Assembly (NCBI RefSeq): GCF_029960785.1
Contig: NZ_JASBQE010000028.1
Coordinates: forward strand, 1 to 64,000
Direction of reading: 5' to 3'
DNA from: Polyangium sp. 15x6
Lineage (GTDB): Bacteria; Myxococcota_A; Polyangia; Polyangiales; Polyangiaceae
Length of the DNA: 64,000 nucleotides
Shown: one piece after another, positions 52,025-61,642 of the stretch
Layout: each line of letters starts with the position of its first letter
Numbering within the stretch: position 1 is the stretch's first letter
The notes under the pieces: generated by a model
The model's input: only the letters and a program-made list of their open reading frames with translations
Told to the model about the DNA's origin: nothing
Database searches by the model: none
Program-made: the position numbers and the translations under genes

Positions 52025-52072
52025 TCGTTCCCCTCGGGCGCTCGGGGCCTCGAATCCTGTTATGTTCGAGGC

Positions 52073-54724
52073 ATGCAGGCGTGGAGGACGGAGGAGCACC
52101 ATCGACTGGCCCAGGAGCGCGAGCGCGTCCTTCGCTGGAAGGACTGGGGCCCCTACGTCGCGGAGCGCGCCTGGGGCACGGTGCGCGAGGACTACAGCGC
52201 GAGCGGCGATGCCTGGGGGTATTTCCCGCACGACCACGCGCGTAGCCGCGCCTATCGCTGGAACGAGGACGGCCTCGCGGGGATCTGCGATCGCACGCAG
52301 ATCCTCTGCCTCGCGCTCGCCCTGTGGAACGGCCGGGATGCCATTCTGAAAGAGCGCCTCTTCGGCGTCACCAACGCCGAGGGCAATCACGGCGAGGACG
52401 TCAAGGAAGTCTACCATTACGAAGACGCGACCCCGACGTCGAGTTACCTCCGTTTCCTCTACAAATACCCCCATCGCCGCTATCCCTACGAGGAGCTCGT
52501 CGCGGGAAACCGCATGCGCGGCGGCGACGAGCCCGAGCTCGAAACCTGGGACCTCGGCCTCTACGACGAGGGCCGCTACTTCGACGTCCGTGTCGAATAC
52601 GCGAAACGCACGCCGAATGACATCTTGATGGTCGTCACCGTCGAGAACCGCGGCCCCGAGGACGCCCCCCTTCATCTCCTGCCGCACCTCTGGTTCCGCA
52701 ACACCTGGTCGTGGGACGAGGTCGTCGTCGCGCCCCCCGAGATCCACGAAGGCGAGCGCGGCGAAGGGTTTTTCTCTCTTCGCTCCAGCCACCACGATCT
52801 CGGCTCCCATTACCTCTACATCGAGGGTGACGACACGACCCTCCTTTTCACGAACAACGAGACCAATACCGAGCGCCTCTACGGCTCGCCGTCGCGCACG
52901 CCCTACGTCAAGGACGCCTTCCACGCGCGGGTCGTCCACGGCGACGAATCCAGGACAAACCCCGAGGGCCGCGGCTCGAAGGCAGCGGCGTGGCGCGTCT
53001 TCAACGTCCCCGCCGGCGGCCGCGTCGTCCTCCGCGCGCGGCTCTGCCCCGGGCCCGAGCGGGCCCCGTTCGAGGGCTCGGACGAGCTCCTCGCGAAACG
53101 CAAGGCCGAGGCCGACGAGTTTTACCTGGCCATTCAAGGCCCGCACATGTCGGACGAGCGCCGATCGATCCAGCGCCAGGCCTCCGCGGGCTTGCTCTGG
53201 TCGATGCAGTTTTACCATTACGACGTCGACGTCTGGCTCCGCGGCGACGCGATCGCGCCGCCGGCCGCGCGGCTCCGCGGCCGGAACAAGGATTTCCGCC
53301 ACCTCTCGGTCGCGGACGTCATCTCCATGCCCGACAAGTGGGAATACCCCTGGTTCGCGGCCTGGGACCTCGCGTTCCATGCGCTCGCGCTCGCGCCGAT
53401 CGACATGGACCGCGCGAAAAACCAGCTCAAGCTGATGGTCAAGGAGTGGTACCAGCACCCGAACGGCCAGATCCCCGCCTATGAATGGGAGTTCGGCGAC
53501 CTCAATCCGCCGATCCTCGCCTGGGCCGCCTACCAGCTCTACAAGATCGAGCGCAAGCAGCGCGGCAAGGGCGACCGCCTCTTCCTCGAGCGCATGTTCC
53601 ACAAGCTGCTCATCAACTTCGCCTGGTGGGTGAACAAGCGCGACGCCGAGGGGAACAACGTCTTCGAGGGCGGCTTCCTCGGCCTCGACAACATCTCCGT
53701 CTTCGATCGCAGCGAGCCGCCCCCGCCCGGCATGAAGCTCGAACAGGCCGACGCCACCGCCTGGATGGCGATGTATTGCATCGACCTCATGCGCATCGCG
53801 CTCGAGCTCGCGATGGAGAACTCCGCGTACGAGGACGCCGCGAGCAAGTTCTTCGAGCATTTCCTCCGCATCGCCTACACCTTCCACCACGCCGAGCCGC
53901 CCGAGATCCCGCTCTGGGACGACGCCGAGGGGTTTTACTTCGACATCCTCACGATCCACGGACAGCCCCACCACCTGCCCGTGCGCTCCATGGTCGGCCT
54001 CATTCCGCTCTTCGCCGTGCACGTCATCGGCCCCGAGGTCTATCGCAAGCTCGACAACTTCCGCCGCCGCATGGAGTGGTTCCTCGGGAAAAACCCTCAC
54101 CTCGCCGAGGCCCTCGTCAAGCGCCCCGACGGCCGCTACGTCCTCACGGCCGTCCCGCCCGGCAAGCTCGAACGCGTGCTCGGCCACCTCTTCAACGAGG
54201 ACGAGTTCCTCTCGCCCTTCGGCCCGCGCTCCCTCTCGAAGGAGCACAAGAAGCGGCCCGTCGTCGTTTGGCAGGGCGAACGACGGCTCGAGGTCGGTTA
54301 CGAGCCGGGGGAATCGAAGAGCCGCATGAAAGGCGGAAACTCGAACTGGCGCGGGCCCGTCTGGATGCCGACGGCGTACATGATCTATCGCTCGCTGCTC
54401 CGCCTCGAGCACGGCTTCGGCGACATCCTGCGCGTCCCCGCCACGCGCACGCACGGGCCGCGCACGCTCGGCCAGGCCGCCGACGAGATCGCGGCCCGCA
54501 TCGTCGCCCTCTTCGAGCGTGGCCCCGACGGGAAAAGGCCCGTCTACGGCGACACCGACCTCTTCCAGCTCGACCCCCATTTCCGGGACAACCTTCTCTT
54601 TTACGAATACTTCCATGGGGACACCGGCGAGGGGCTCGGGGCCTCGCACCAGACCGGCTGGACGGGCCTCGTCGGGGATCTCGTGCTGCGACTCGAACGG
54701 CATCGGAGGCACGATTCGGCATGA
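52073..54724 (+). CDS. GH63-like glucosidase (MGH1 type)
   Basis: An 883-aa protein similar to bacterial and eukaryotic GH63 glucosidases. An N-terminal beta-rich half (about 1-350) includes [20 protein letters not shown] and [20 protein letters not shown]; the (alpha/alpha)6 barrel half has [50 protein letters not shown] and [15 protein letters not shown]. These are the GH63 core signatures. No signal peptide is seen, so it is likely cytoplasmic and acts on small alpha-glucosides. The stop overlaps the start of the pseudokinase gene by 4 bp (ATGA), a tight coupling to a signalling protein. Confidence 0.88.
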   Translation: MQAWRTEEHHRLAQERERVLRWKDWGPYVAERAWGTVREDYSASGDAWGYFPHDHARSRAYRWNEDGLAGICDRTQILCLALALWNGRDAILKERLFGVTNAEGNHGEDVKEVYHYEDATPTSSYLRFLYKYPHRRYPYEELVAGNRMRGGDEPELETWDLGLYDEGRYFDVRVEYAKRTPNDILMVVTVENRGPEDAPLHLLPHLWFRNTWSWDEVVVAPPEIHEGERGEGFFSLRSSHHDLGSHYLYIEGDDTTLLFTNNETNTERLYGSPSRTPYVKDAFHARVVHGDESRTNPEGRGSKAAAWRVFNVPAGGRVVLRARLCPGPERAPFEGSDELLAKRKAEADEFYLAIQGPHMSDERRSIQRQASAGLLWSMQFYHYDVDVWLRGDAIAPPAARLRGRNKDFRHLSVADVISMPDKWEYPWFAAWDLAFHALALAPIDMDRAKNQLKLMVKEWYQHPNGQIPAYEWEFGDLNPPILAWAAYQLYKIERKQRGKGDRLFLERMFHKLLINFAWWVNKRDAEGNNVFEGGFLGLDNISVFDRSEPPPPGMKLEQADATAWMAMYCIDLMRIALELAMENSAYEDAASKFFEHFLRIAYTFHHAEPPEIPLWDDAEGFYFDILTIHGQPHHLPVRSMVGLIPLFAVHVIGPEVYRKLDNFRRRMEWFLGKNPHLAEALVKRPDGRYVLTAVPPGKLERVLGHLFNEDEFLSPFGPRSLSKEHKKRPVVVWQGERRLEVGYEPGESKSRMKGGNSNWRGPVWMPTAYMIYRSLLRLEHGFGDILRVPATRTHGPRTLGQAADEIAARIVALFERGPDGKRPVYGDTDLFQLDPHFRDNLLFYEYFHGDTGEGLGASHQTGWTGLVGDLVLRLERHRRHDSA

Positions 54725-57700
54725 GCCGCCTGGGCAAAGGAGACGAGCGCGGGCAAACGACCCTCGCCGCCCTCCTCGCGTCTTCCATGCAAACCCCGGA
54801 GGCGGCTGCGCGCCTTTCGCTCGCGCTCGCGCTCGCGCTCGACGAGCTGCACCGCGCGGGCCGCGTCCACGGCGATCTGTCTCCCGCGACGATCCTCGTC
54901 GAGCCCGCGTCGGAGGACGCATTCTTCACGGATTCCGGCCCCCGCAGCGGGGCCGATGGCCGCGGGCCTTGCCGCGAAGCCTCGCTCGCGTATGCGGCCC
55001 CGGAGCGTACGAGGCGCGCGAGCCGCGGATTCGACGGGCGCGCGGATCTCTATTCGCTCGGCGCCGTCCTCTATGAAATGCTCGCGGGCGCGCCGCCGTT
55101 CGTCTCCGCCGACCCCCTCGCGCTCGCCCACGCGCACCTCGCGCGCGCGCCCGTGCCCGTGCACGAGCGCATGGCATCCGTCCCGCGCGTGCTCTCCGAC
55201 GTCGCGCAGAAGCTCCTCGCGAAGGCGCCCGCGGATCGTTATCAAACGGGCCGCGCGCTCGCGCTCGACCTCGAACGATTCTTGCGTGAAGGCCCCGAGG
55301 CCACGCCCTTTCCGCTCGGCGCCGGCGACGGCCCCGACGATCGGCGTATCTGGGACAAAACCTTCGGTCGCGAGGCCGAGGCCCGCGCGATTGCCGAATC
55401 CGCGCGGCGGGCCATGTCCGGCGCGCCCGAACTCGTGCTCGTCGTGGGCCCGGCCGGCTCCGGTAAATCCACGCTCGTCGCCGAGGCGCGCGAGCGAATC
55501 ATCCACCAGGGCGGCCTGTTCGTCGCGACCAAACCGAGCGAAGGCGCGGCGCCCCGCGCGCCCCTCGCCGAGGTCATGACGGCCCTCGCGCGCCGCGCCC
55601 TCACCGAGCCGCAAGAGCGCCTCGATGCGATTCGCGCCCGCCTCCTCGAGGCCCTCGACGGCCATGGCGCCGTGCTCGAAGACCTCGCGCCGGACGTCTC
55701 CCTCGTCCTCGGAAAATCACCCCCGCTCCCGGATCTCGGCGCCGCAGAATCACGAAGGCGCCTGGGACGCGCCGTTTCCGCCTTCCTCCGCGTCTTCTGC
55801 GCGCATTGGCCGCTCGTCGCCGTCTTTTTCGACGACCTCGATCGCGCCGATTCCGACACGCTCTCCATTCTCGGCGACGTCCTCGCCGAGGAAGGCCTCT
55901 CGCATCTGCTCGTCCTCGGCGCGGCGCACGAGGAAGATACCGCGCCCGCGCGGCCGCTCGGCGCGTTCCTCGAATCCATCGTCCCGCGCGGCGTCGCCCT
56001 TCAAAAGGTCCTCCTCGGCCCGCTCGAGCCCGAGGACGTCGGGCGCATCGTCGCGGACGTCCTCTCCGTGCCCGAGCCCGAGGTCGCGGCGCTCGCGCGC
56101 CTCTTGCACCGCAAATCGCGCGGCAATCCATTCCTCGTCCTGCACGTGCTCGACGCCCTCTTCTCCGAGGGCCTCGTCGATCGGGATCCTGCGACGAACG
56201 CCGTTCGCTGGGACGAACGGCGCATCCTCGAAGTGCCCATTCCGGACGACGCCGCCCGTTTCGTGGCCGACCGGCTGAGCAAGCTCTCCCCCGAGGCGCG
56301 CCGCGTCCTCGGCGCCGCGGCCGTGCTGGGCCACGGATTCGAGGAGGACAAACTCGACGCCGTGCTCGGCGCGCCCGAGGCGGGCCTCTCCGCGGCGCTC
56401 GCCGAGGCGATCGATCTCGGGATGATCGTCCCGGGGACCGGCACCTACCATTTCGTTCACGAAAAAGTGCGCGAGGCGGCTCGATCGCTCCTCGAAGAAG
56501 ACGAGCGGGCGCGCGTGCATCTCGCCATCGGTCGCGCCATGCGCGCCGAGCCCGGCGCCGCAGACGATCGGCTCTTCGAACTCGCCCACCATTTCCGCGA
56601 GGGCGCCTCGCTGCTCGACGACGAGAACGAGCGCCGCTCCGTCGCGCGCCTGCTCTTCGAGGCGGCCCGCAAGGCGCAATCGCAGGCTGCATTTCGCGTC
56701 GCCGTCGATTTCTACGACGCCTCGGCCGCCCTCCTCTCGGCGCCCGCGCTCGCGTCCGATCCCGCGTTCGCCGTCGCGCTTTTCTCCTCGCGGGCCGAAT
56801 GCGCGTACATCGAAGGCCATGCCGAGCGCGCGGAGGTGCTCTTCTCCGAGGCGCTCTCGCACGCGCAGACGCCCCTCGAACGAGCGCGCGTGCACGGGCA
56901 ACGCCTCTCCCTCCGGGTCTCGCGCGGCCGATACATGGACGCGATCGCCGCTGGACGCGAAGGTTTGTCCGAGCTCTCCGTCGTTTTGCCCGAGCGCGGG
57001 GCCGAGGCTGCGTCCCTCCCGGCGGCGCTCGCCGATATCGCGCGCCTCGTCGGCGGGCGTTCGCCGGAGGACCTCGCCCGCGCCCCGCGTATCGAAGATC
57101 CGCACGCCGTCGCGCAGCTCGATCTGCTCACGGCGCTCGTCCCGCCCACGTACATCGCCGATCAGGCCCTTTATCTCGTGGTCGTCGTGCGACTCGTCGC
57201 CGCGTGCGTCGAGCACGGCCACGCCGACGTCGCAGCGTATGCGTACGCGAGTTATGCCCTCATGCTGGCGATGATCCTCGGCGACGCGAAGGCCTCGCGG
57301 GCATTCTTCGACCTCGCGGTGCTGCTCGAAGATCGCATCGAAAACCCGGGGCTCCGCGGCAGGACGTCCTGGACCATCGGCGCATGCGCCACGCCGTTTT
57401 TGCCTGTCCGAGGCGCGCTCCCGTTCGTCGACCGCGGGCTCGTCCATAGCCTCGAAGTGGGCGACGTCCCGTACGTCTCGTATTCGCTCCACCTCGGCGT
57501 CGCCCTGCGATACTGGTCGGCCGATCCGCTCACCTCCGTGCGCGAGGCGTGGAGCAAAGCGACGGGGATCTTGCCGGACGTGCGGGATCCGATCGCCACG
57601 CACACGCTCGCCGCGCTCGGCCGGATGCTCCACGCCCTCGAAGGGCGCACGCAGGCGCCGACCTCGTTCGACGGCGACGATTTCGACGACGCGGCGTTCG

Positions 57701-59367
57701 TCCAGACGATCGAGCCGAGCTTCGGATATGCGGCGTGCATGCACCACGCCCTCCGGACGCAGCTCTGCCTGCTCCACGGCGATCTCGACGGCGCGCTCGT
57801 ATGGGCCGAGCGCACCGAGGGGCAGATGGCCGCGGGTATGTGGCTCTACCTCGAGACCTTCTCCACCTTCACCACCGCCCTCACATTCGCGGCGCGCCTC
57901 TCCTCCGGCGCGGACGAGGCCGAGCGCGCGCGCCTCCGGGAGCGCCTCGCGCCCCATCTCACGAAGCTCGGCGCCTGGGTCGCGCTTTATCCGGACCACT
58001 GGCTCCCGCTGCATCGCCTCGTTTCCGCGGAAATCAAGGTCGCGGACGGGCATCACGGCGAGGCCCGCGAGCTTTACGACGAGGCGATCGAGGCGGCCCG
58101 GAAAAACGGGTTCCTTCACCACGAGGCGCTCGCCTGCGAGCGCGCGGCGCATTATTACGCCGGCCGCGAGAGGCCCGAGCTCGCGCGGCCGTACCTCGAA
58201 GCCGCCATGCGCGCGTACGTACGCTGGGGCGCCACGGCGAAGGTGCGCGACCTCGAAGCGCGGCACCCCGACGTCTTCGGCGGAACATCGTCGGAAGATT
58301 GGGGGAGCGGCTCCGCGGACAAACCGACGCGCCACGCCGATCGTCCCTCGCGCGGCGGCCGGTCGCTCGACGTGATGGCCATCGTGCGCGCGGCGCAGGC
58401 CATTGCCGGCGAAATCGACCTCGATCGCCTGCTCGAACGCCTCCTCCGCACGGTCCTCGAAGTCGCGGGCGCCGATCGCGCCGCGCTCGTCCTCGTGCGC
58501 CGCGGTGAGCTCTTCGTCGGCGCCACGTTGACCGTCGACGGCGCGGACGTCGGCGCCATGCGCCCGCTCGCCGAGGCCTCGGGCGTCGCGCCGAGCGTCG
58601 TGCAATACGTCGCCCGCACGCGCGCGCCGATTGTCGTCGGTCGCGGCGTGGCTGGAACGCCGTTCGAGGCCGATCCGCACCTCGGCAGCGCCGCGCCCTG
58701 CTCCTTCCTCGGATTGCCGCTCGTCCACCGCGACGCGCTCTCGGGCGTCCTCTATCTCGAAAATCGCCTCGTCGAGGACGCATTCTCGGAGGACCGCGTC
58801 GAGCTCCTCTCGCTCCTCTCGTCGCAGGCGGCCATCGCGCTCGAAAATGCGATTCTCCTCGCCGACGTCCGGCGCCGGACGGACGACCTGGCGCGGGCAA
58901 ACGACGGCCTCCAGGCCGAGCTCTTTCGCCGGGCCAAGGCCGAGGCGGAGCGCGCGTCGTTCGAGCAGGCGATGATCGAAATGCAGCGCGCGCGCCTCGC
59001 CGAGCTCTCCGCGCCGCTCGTGCCGATCACCGACAACGTCATGGTGATCCCGCTCGTTGGCACGGTGGACGCCGCGCGCGCCGAGGACCTCCAGCGCGTC
59101 GCGCTCGACGGGGCGAGCAAGCGGGCCTTGCGCGCGCTCATCATCGACATCACGGGCGTGCGCGTGGTCGACAGCCACGTCGCGGGCCGCCTGCTCGACA
59201 CGGTGCGAGCCGTCGAATTGCTCGGCGCTGAAGTCGTGATCACTGGTATCCGCGGTGACGTCGCGCAGGCGCTCGTGAAGCTCGACATCGACTTCGGCGC
59301 GAAGGTCCCCACGCGGAGCACGCTCCAGGCGGGGATCGCGTATGCTCTCTCTCGCTGCCGACGCTAG
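54721..59367 (+). CDS. Pseudokinase-AAA-TPR-GAF-STAS signalling protein
   Basis: A 1548-aa protein. Residues about 15-190 resemble only the C-lobe of a Ser/Thr kinase: HGDLSPATIL (50-59) in place of HRDLKPxNIL, TDSG (70-73) in place of DFG, and YAAPERT, DLYSLGAVLYEMLAG. The Gly-rich loop and the VAIK Lys are missing, so it is a pseudokinase. An AAA ATPase follows with Walker A GPAGSGKS (243-250) and FFDDLDRADSD. A long TPR-like region (about 480-1200) leads to a GAF domain (about 1216-1390) and a C-terminal STAS domain (about 1426-1548) like stressosome RsbR: IDITGVRVVDSHVAGRLL. Its start overlaps the GH63-like gene stop. Confidence 0.88.
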   Translation: MSRLGKGDERGQTTLAALLASSMQTPEAAARLSLALALALDELHRAGRVHGDLSPATILVEPASEDAFFTDSGPRSGADGRGPCREASLAYAAPERTRRASRGFDGRADLYSLGAVLYEMLAGAPPFVSADPLALAHAHLARAPVPVHERMASVPRVLSDVAQKLLAKAPADRYQTGRALALDLERFLREGPEATPFPLGAGDGPDDRRIWDKTFGREAEARAIAESARRAMSGAPELVLVVGPAGSGKSTLVAEARERIIHQGGLFVATKPSEGAAPRAPLAEVMTALARRALTEPQERLDAIRARLLEALDGHGAVLEDLAPDVSLVLGKSPPLPDLGAAESRRRLGRAVSAFLRVFCAHWPLVAVFFDDLDRADSDTLSILGDVLAEEGLSHLLVLGAAHEEDTAPARPLGAFLESIVPRGVALQKVLLGPLEPEDVGRIVADVLSVPEPEVAALARLLHRKSRGNPFLVLHVLDALFSEGLVDRDPATNAVRWDERRILEVPIPDDAARFVADRLSKLSPEARRVLGAAAVLGHGFEEDKLDAVLGAPEAGLSAALAEAIDLGMIVPGTGTYHFVHEKVREAARSLLEEDERARVHLAIGRAMRAEPGAADDRLFELAHHFREGASLLDDENERRSVARLLFEAARKAQSQAAFRVAVDFYDASAALLSAPALASDPAFAVALFSSRAECAYIEGHAERAEVLFSEALSHAQTPLERARVHGQRLSLRVSRGRYMDAIAAGREGLSELSVVLPERGAEAASLPAALADIARLVGGRSPEDLARAPRIEDPHAVAQLDLLTALVPPTYIADQALYLVVVVRLVAACVEHGHADVAAYAYASYALMLAMILGDAKASRAFFDLAVLLEDRIENPGLRGRTSWTIGACATPFLPVRGALPFVDRGLVHSLEVGDVPYVSYSLHLGVALRYWSADPLTSVREAWSKATGILPDVRDPIATHTLAALGRMLHALEGRTQAPTSFDGDDFDDAAFVQTIEPSFGYAACMHHALRTQLCLLHGDLDGALVWAERTEGQMAAGMWLYLETFSTFTTALTFAARLSSGADEAERARLRERLAPHLTKLGAWVALYPDHWLPLHRLVSAEIKVADGHHGEARELYDEAIEAARKNGFLHHEALACERAAHYYAGRERPELARPYLEAAMRAYVRWGATAKVRDLEARHPDVFGGTSSEDWGSGSADKPTRHADRPSRGGRSLDVMAIVRAAQAIAGEIDLDRLLERLLRTVLEVAGADRAALVLVRRGELFVGATLTVDGADVGAMRPLAEASGVAPSVVQYVARTRAPIVVGRGVAGTPFEADPHLGSAAPCSFLGLPLVHRDALSGVLYLENRLVEDAFSEDRVELLSLLSSQAAIALENAILLADVRRRTDDLARANDGLQAELFRRAKAEAERASFEQAMIEMQRARLAELSAPLVPITDNVMVIPLVGTVDAARAEDLQRVALDGASKRALRALIIDITGVRVVDSHVAGRLLDTVRAVELLGAEVVITGIRGDVAQALVKLDIDFGAKVPTRSTLQAGIAYALSRCRR

Positions 59368-59489
59368 AATCGATTCGAACCAGGACCCCTTACCGACCTT
59401 GGCCGATCCGTCCCCTGCGCTCGTCCCGTCTTCGCGTGCTCCACGCATGACGAACGGCCGCTCGGTGTGGTAATGCATAACGAGGAGCC

Positions 59490-61631
59490 ATGCGAACGAC
59501 GTTCTTTCTTCACGCATGGGTTTTGGCGCTCGGGCTCGCCTCCGTGGGTTGCGGCGGGCCCGAGGTGCCGCGGCGCGATTGCACGACCGTGATCTGGGCC
59601 GAACCCGGCTCGAAGGGCGACATACGCGTCGAGGGGAGCTGGGACGACTGGGCCGAGGCGAAGCCCCTCACGCAGCGCGACGATGGATGGTTTCTGCTCC
59701 CATTGAATTTTTCTCCCGGCGAGTATGGATACCGCATCGTTCGCGACGGCGAGCGATCGCTCGATCGGCTCAATCCTCTGACCACGTGGAAGGGCGAAGA
59801 GGAGGTGTCGCTCGTGATCGCCGAGAGCTGCGGCGCGCCCGAGATTCGTATCGACGCGGTCGAGGTCTCCGGCGACGAGGTCACGGTGAGCGGTGTTTTT
59901 CTGGCCGCGCCCGAGGGAGCCGCGCTCGACCCCGCATCGCTACGGGCCGAGCTCCGCGCCGGCGGCGATATTTTGCCATCGAACGCGCAGGCGTCCGATG
60001 GGCGATTCACGTTCGTCGCGCGTGGCCTCGGCCGCGGCAAACATACCTTCACCCTTCGCGGCGCCGACGAATCCGGCAACGAGGCGAGCCCCGAGATCGC
60101 CGTCGCGTGGATCGATCCGGCCCAGGCCTCCTGGGACGAGGGCCTTTTGTATCACCTCATGATCGACCGTTTCCGGGGCGACGGAGGCGCGCCGCTCGCG
60201 CCGTTGCCCCCGGACAAATCCGGCTCGCGCGCGGGAGGCACGCTCGACGGCGTGCGCGCGGAAATCGAGCGCGGCACGTTCGACGAGCTCGGCGTCACGG
60301 CGATCTGGATTTCGCCCGCCTACACGAATCCGATCGAGGTCCGCGAGGGCCGCGGCGACGGCCGGCCCTATGAAGGATATCATGGCTACTGGCCGCTCGA
60401 ATCACGCGGGGTCGAGCCGCGGATCGGCGGCGAGGACGCCCTCCGCGCCATGGTCGACGAGGCCCATCGGCACGGGATCCGCGTGATCTTCGACCTCGTG
60501 CCGAACCACGTCTACGAGCACAACGAGCGATACATCCAGAACCGGAACAAGGGCTGGTTCAACGACGGCGTCGACAAATGCGTGTGTGGCTCGCCCGGCT
60601 GCGGCTGGAGCGAGAAGCTCCCCACGTGCTGGTTCACCTCGTACATGCCCGACGTGCGATTCGAGCACCCCGATTCGATGCGCGCCGAGGTCGACGACGC
60701 CGTCTTCTGGATGAAGGAGTTCGACGCGGACGGCGTGCGCATCGACGCCGTCCCCATGATGCCGCGCGCGGCCACGCGCCGGATCTCGCACGCGCTCGAT
60801 CGCCTCGCGACGGGCAAGGACGCGCTCTTTTCGATCGGCGAGGTCTTCACCGGCCCCGGCGCGATCGGCATCGAGAGCATCCGGTATTTCCTCGGCCCGC
60901 ATACCCTCTCCGGCGCCTTCGATTTCCCGCTCATGTGGAAGCTCCGTGAAGCATTTGGCCACGACCGCGGCAGCCTCTCCGAGCTCGAAGAAATTCTCGT
61001 CTCGACCGACGCAGCCATCGAAGGCTCGGGCGCGGCGCTCGGCCGCATGATCGACAACCACGACACCTCGCGGTTCGTCTCGGAGGTCACGGGCGACGGC
61101 GCGAACGACCCCTGGTACGACAAACCCGCGCAGCCCACGGATCCGGTCGTGTATGCGCGGGCGAAAATGGCGCTCGCGTTCATTTTGACGCTGCACGGCC
61201 TGCCGGTGCTTTATTACGGCGACGAGATTGCGCTCGCCGGCGCGGGGGATCCGGACTCGCGGCGGGTGATGCCGGATCCCGCCACCGTCGGGCCGCTGCA
61301 ATCCGAGGTGCGGGACCTCGTCCGCCGGCTCGGCCAGCTGCGCCGCTGCTCGCCTGCGCTCCGCACGGGCACGCGCAGGCCCATCGTGGCGACGAAGGAC
61401 GAATATGCTTATTTGCGCGACGCGGGGGATGGGGATCCGGTGCTCGTGTTTTTCGCGCGCAAGACGACGCTCGTCTCCGTGCCGACCGGCGCCGTGCCGC
61501 TCGGCAGCTACGTCGACGTCATGACCGGCGAGACGATCGAAATCACCGCCGGCGGCGCCGTCCCGCTCGAAGCCCTCTCCTTCCGCGTGCTCGTGCGCGC
61601 GGGGAGCCCTTGCCGCAACCCTTCACCCTGA
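59490..61631 (+). CDS. Secreted GH13 alpha-amylase-like lipoprotein with N-terminal carbohydrate-binding module
   Basis: A 713-aa protein. The signal ends at SVGC (Cys21). The first 120 residues (VIWAEPGSKGDIRVEGSWDD, followed by PLNFSPGEYGYRIVRDG) look like a CBM48/CBM20-type starch-binding beta-sandwich, followed by a second beta domain (about 115-205). The catalytic barrel has LLYHLMIDRFRGD, FDLVPNHVYEHN, the nucleophile Asp419 in DGVRIDAV, the acid Glu451 in SIGEVFTG and Asp525 in MIDNHDTS. It should cleave alpha-1,4-glucans outside the cell. The start is supported by GAGGAG just before ATG 59490. It is followed after 11 nt by a second GH13 gene. Confidence 0.9.
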   Translation: MRTTFFLHAWVLALGLASVGCGGPEVPRRDCTTVIWAEPGSKGDIRVEGSWDDWAEAKPLTQRDDGWFLLPLNFSPGEYGYRIVRDGERSLDRLNPLTTWKGEEEVSLVIAESCGAPEIRIDAVEVSGDEVTVSGVFLAAPEGAALDPASLRAELRAGGDILPSNAQASDGRFTFVARGLGRGKHTFTLRGADESGNEASPEIAVAWIDPAQASWDEGLLYHLMIDRFRGDGGAPLAPLPPDKSGSRAGGTLDGVRAEIERGTFDELGVTAIWISPAYTNPIEVREGRGDGRPYEGYHGYWPLESRGVEPRIGGEDALRAMVDEAHRHGIRVIFDLVPNHVYEHNERYIQNRNKGWFNDGVDKCVCGSPGCGWSEKLPTCWFTSYMPDVRFEHPDSMRAEVDDAVFWMKEFDADGVRIDAVPMMPRAATRRISHALDRLATGKDALFSIGEVFTGPGAIGIESIRYFLGPHTLSGAFDFPLMWKLREAFGHDRGSLSELEEILVSTDAAIEGSGAALGRMIDNHDTSRFVSEVTGDGANDPWYDKPAQPTDPVVYARAKMALAFILTLHGLPVLYYGDEIALAGAGDPDSRRVMPDPATVGPLQSEVRDLVRRLGQLRRCSPALRTGTRRPIVATKDEYAYLRDAGDGDPVLVFFARKTTLVSVPTGAVPLGSYVDVMTGETIEITAGGAVPLEALSFRVLVRAGSPCRNPSP

Positions 61632-61642
61632 CGGGTCTCCGA

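Noticed and set aside
51458-54922. Long minus-strand open frame opposite the parvulin and GH63-like genes
   Set aside because: The translation is a mirror of the plus-strand genes, rich in Arg, Asp, Val and Glu with no domain, while GH63 and parvulin signatures are clear on the plus strand.
59370-59400. GATTCGAACC, resembling the T-loop of a tRNA on the minus strand
   Set aside because: The flanking bases do not form the T-stem or acceptor stem, and no anticodon or D-arm is found in the neighbourhood.
55750-59517. Long minus-strand open frame opposite the pseudokinase-STAS gene
   Set aside because: Antisense of a high-GC gene; no start signal or domain, and the plus strand encodes ATPase, GAF and STAS motifs.
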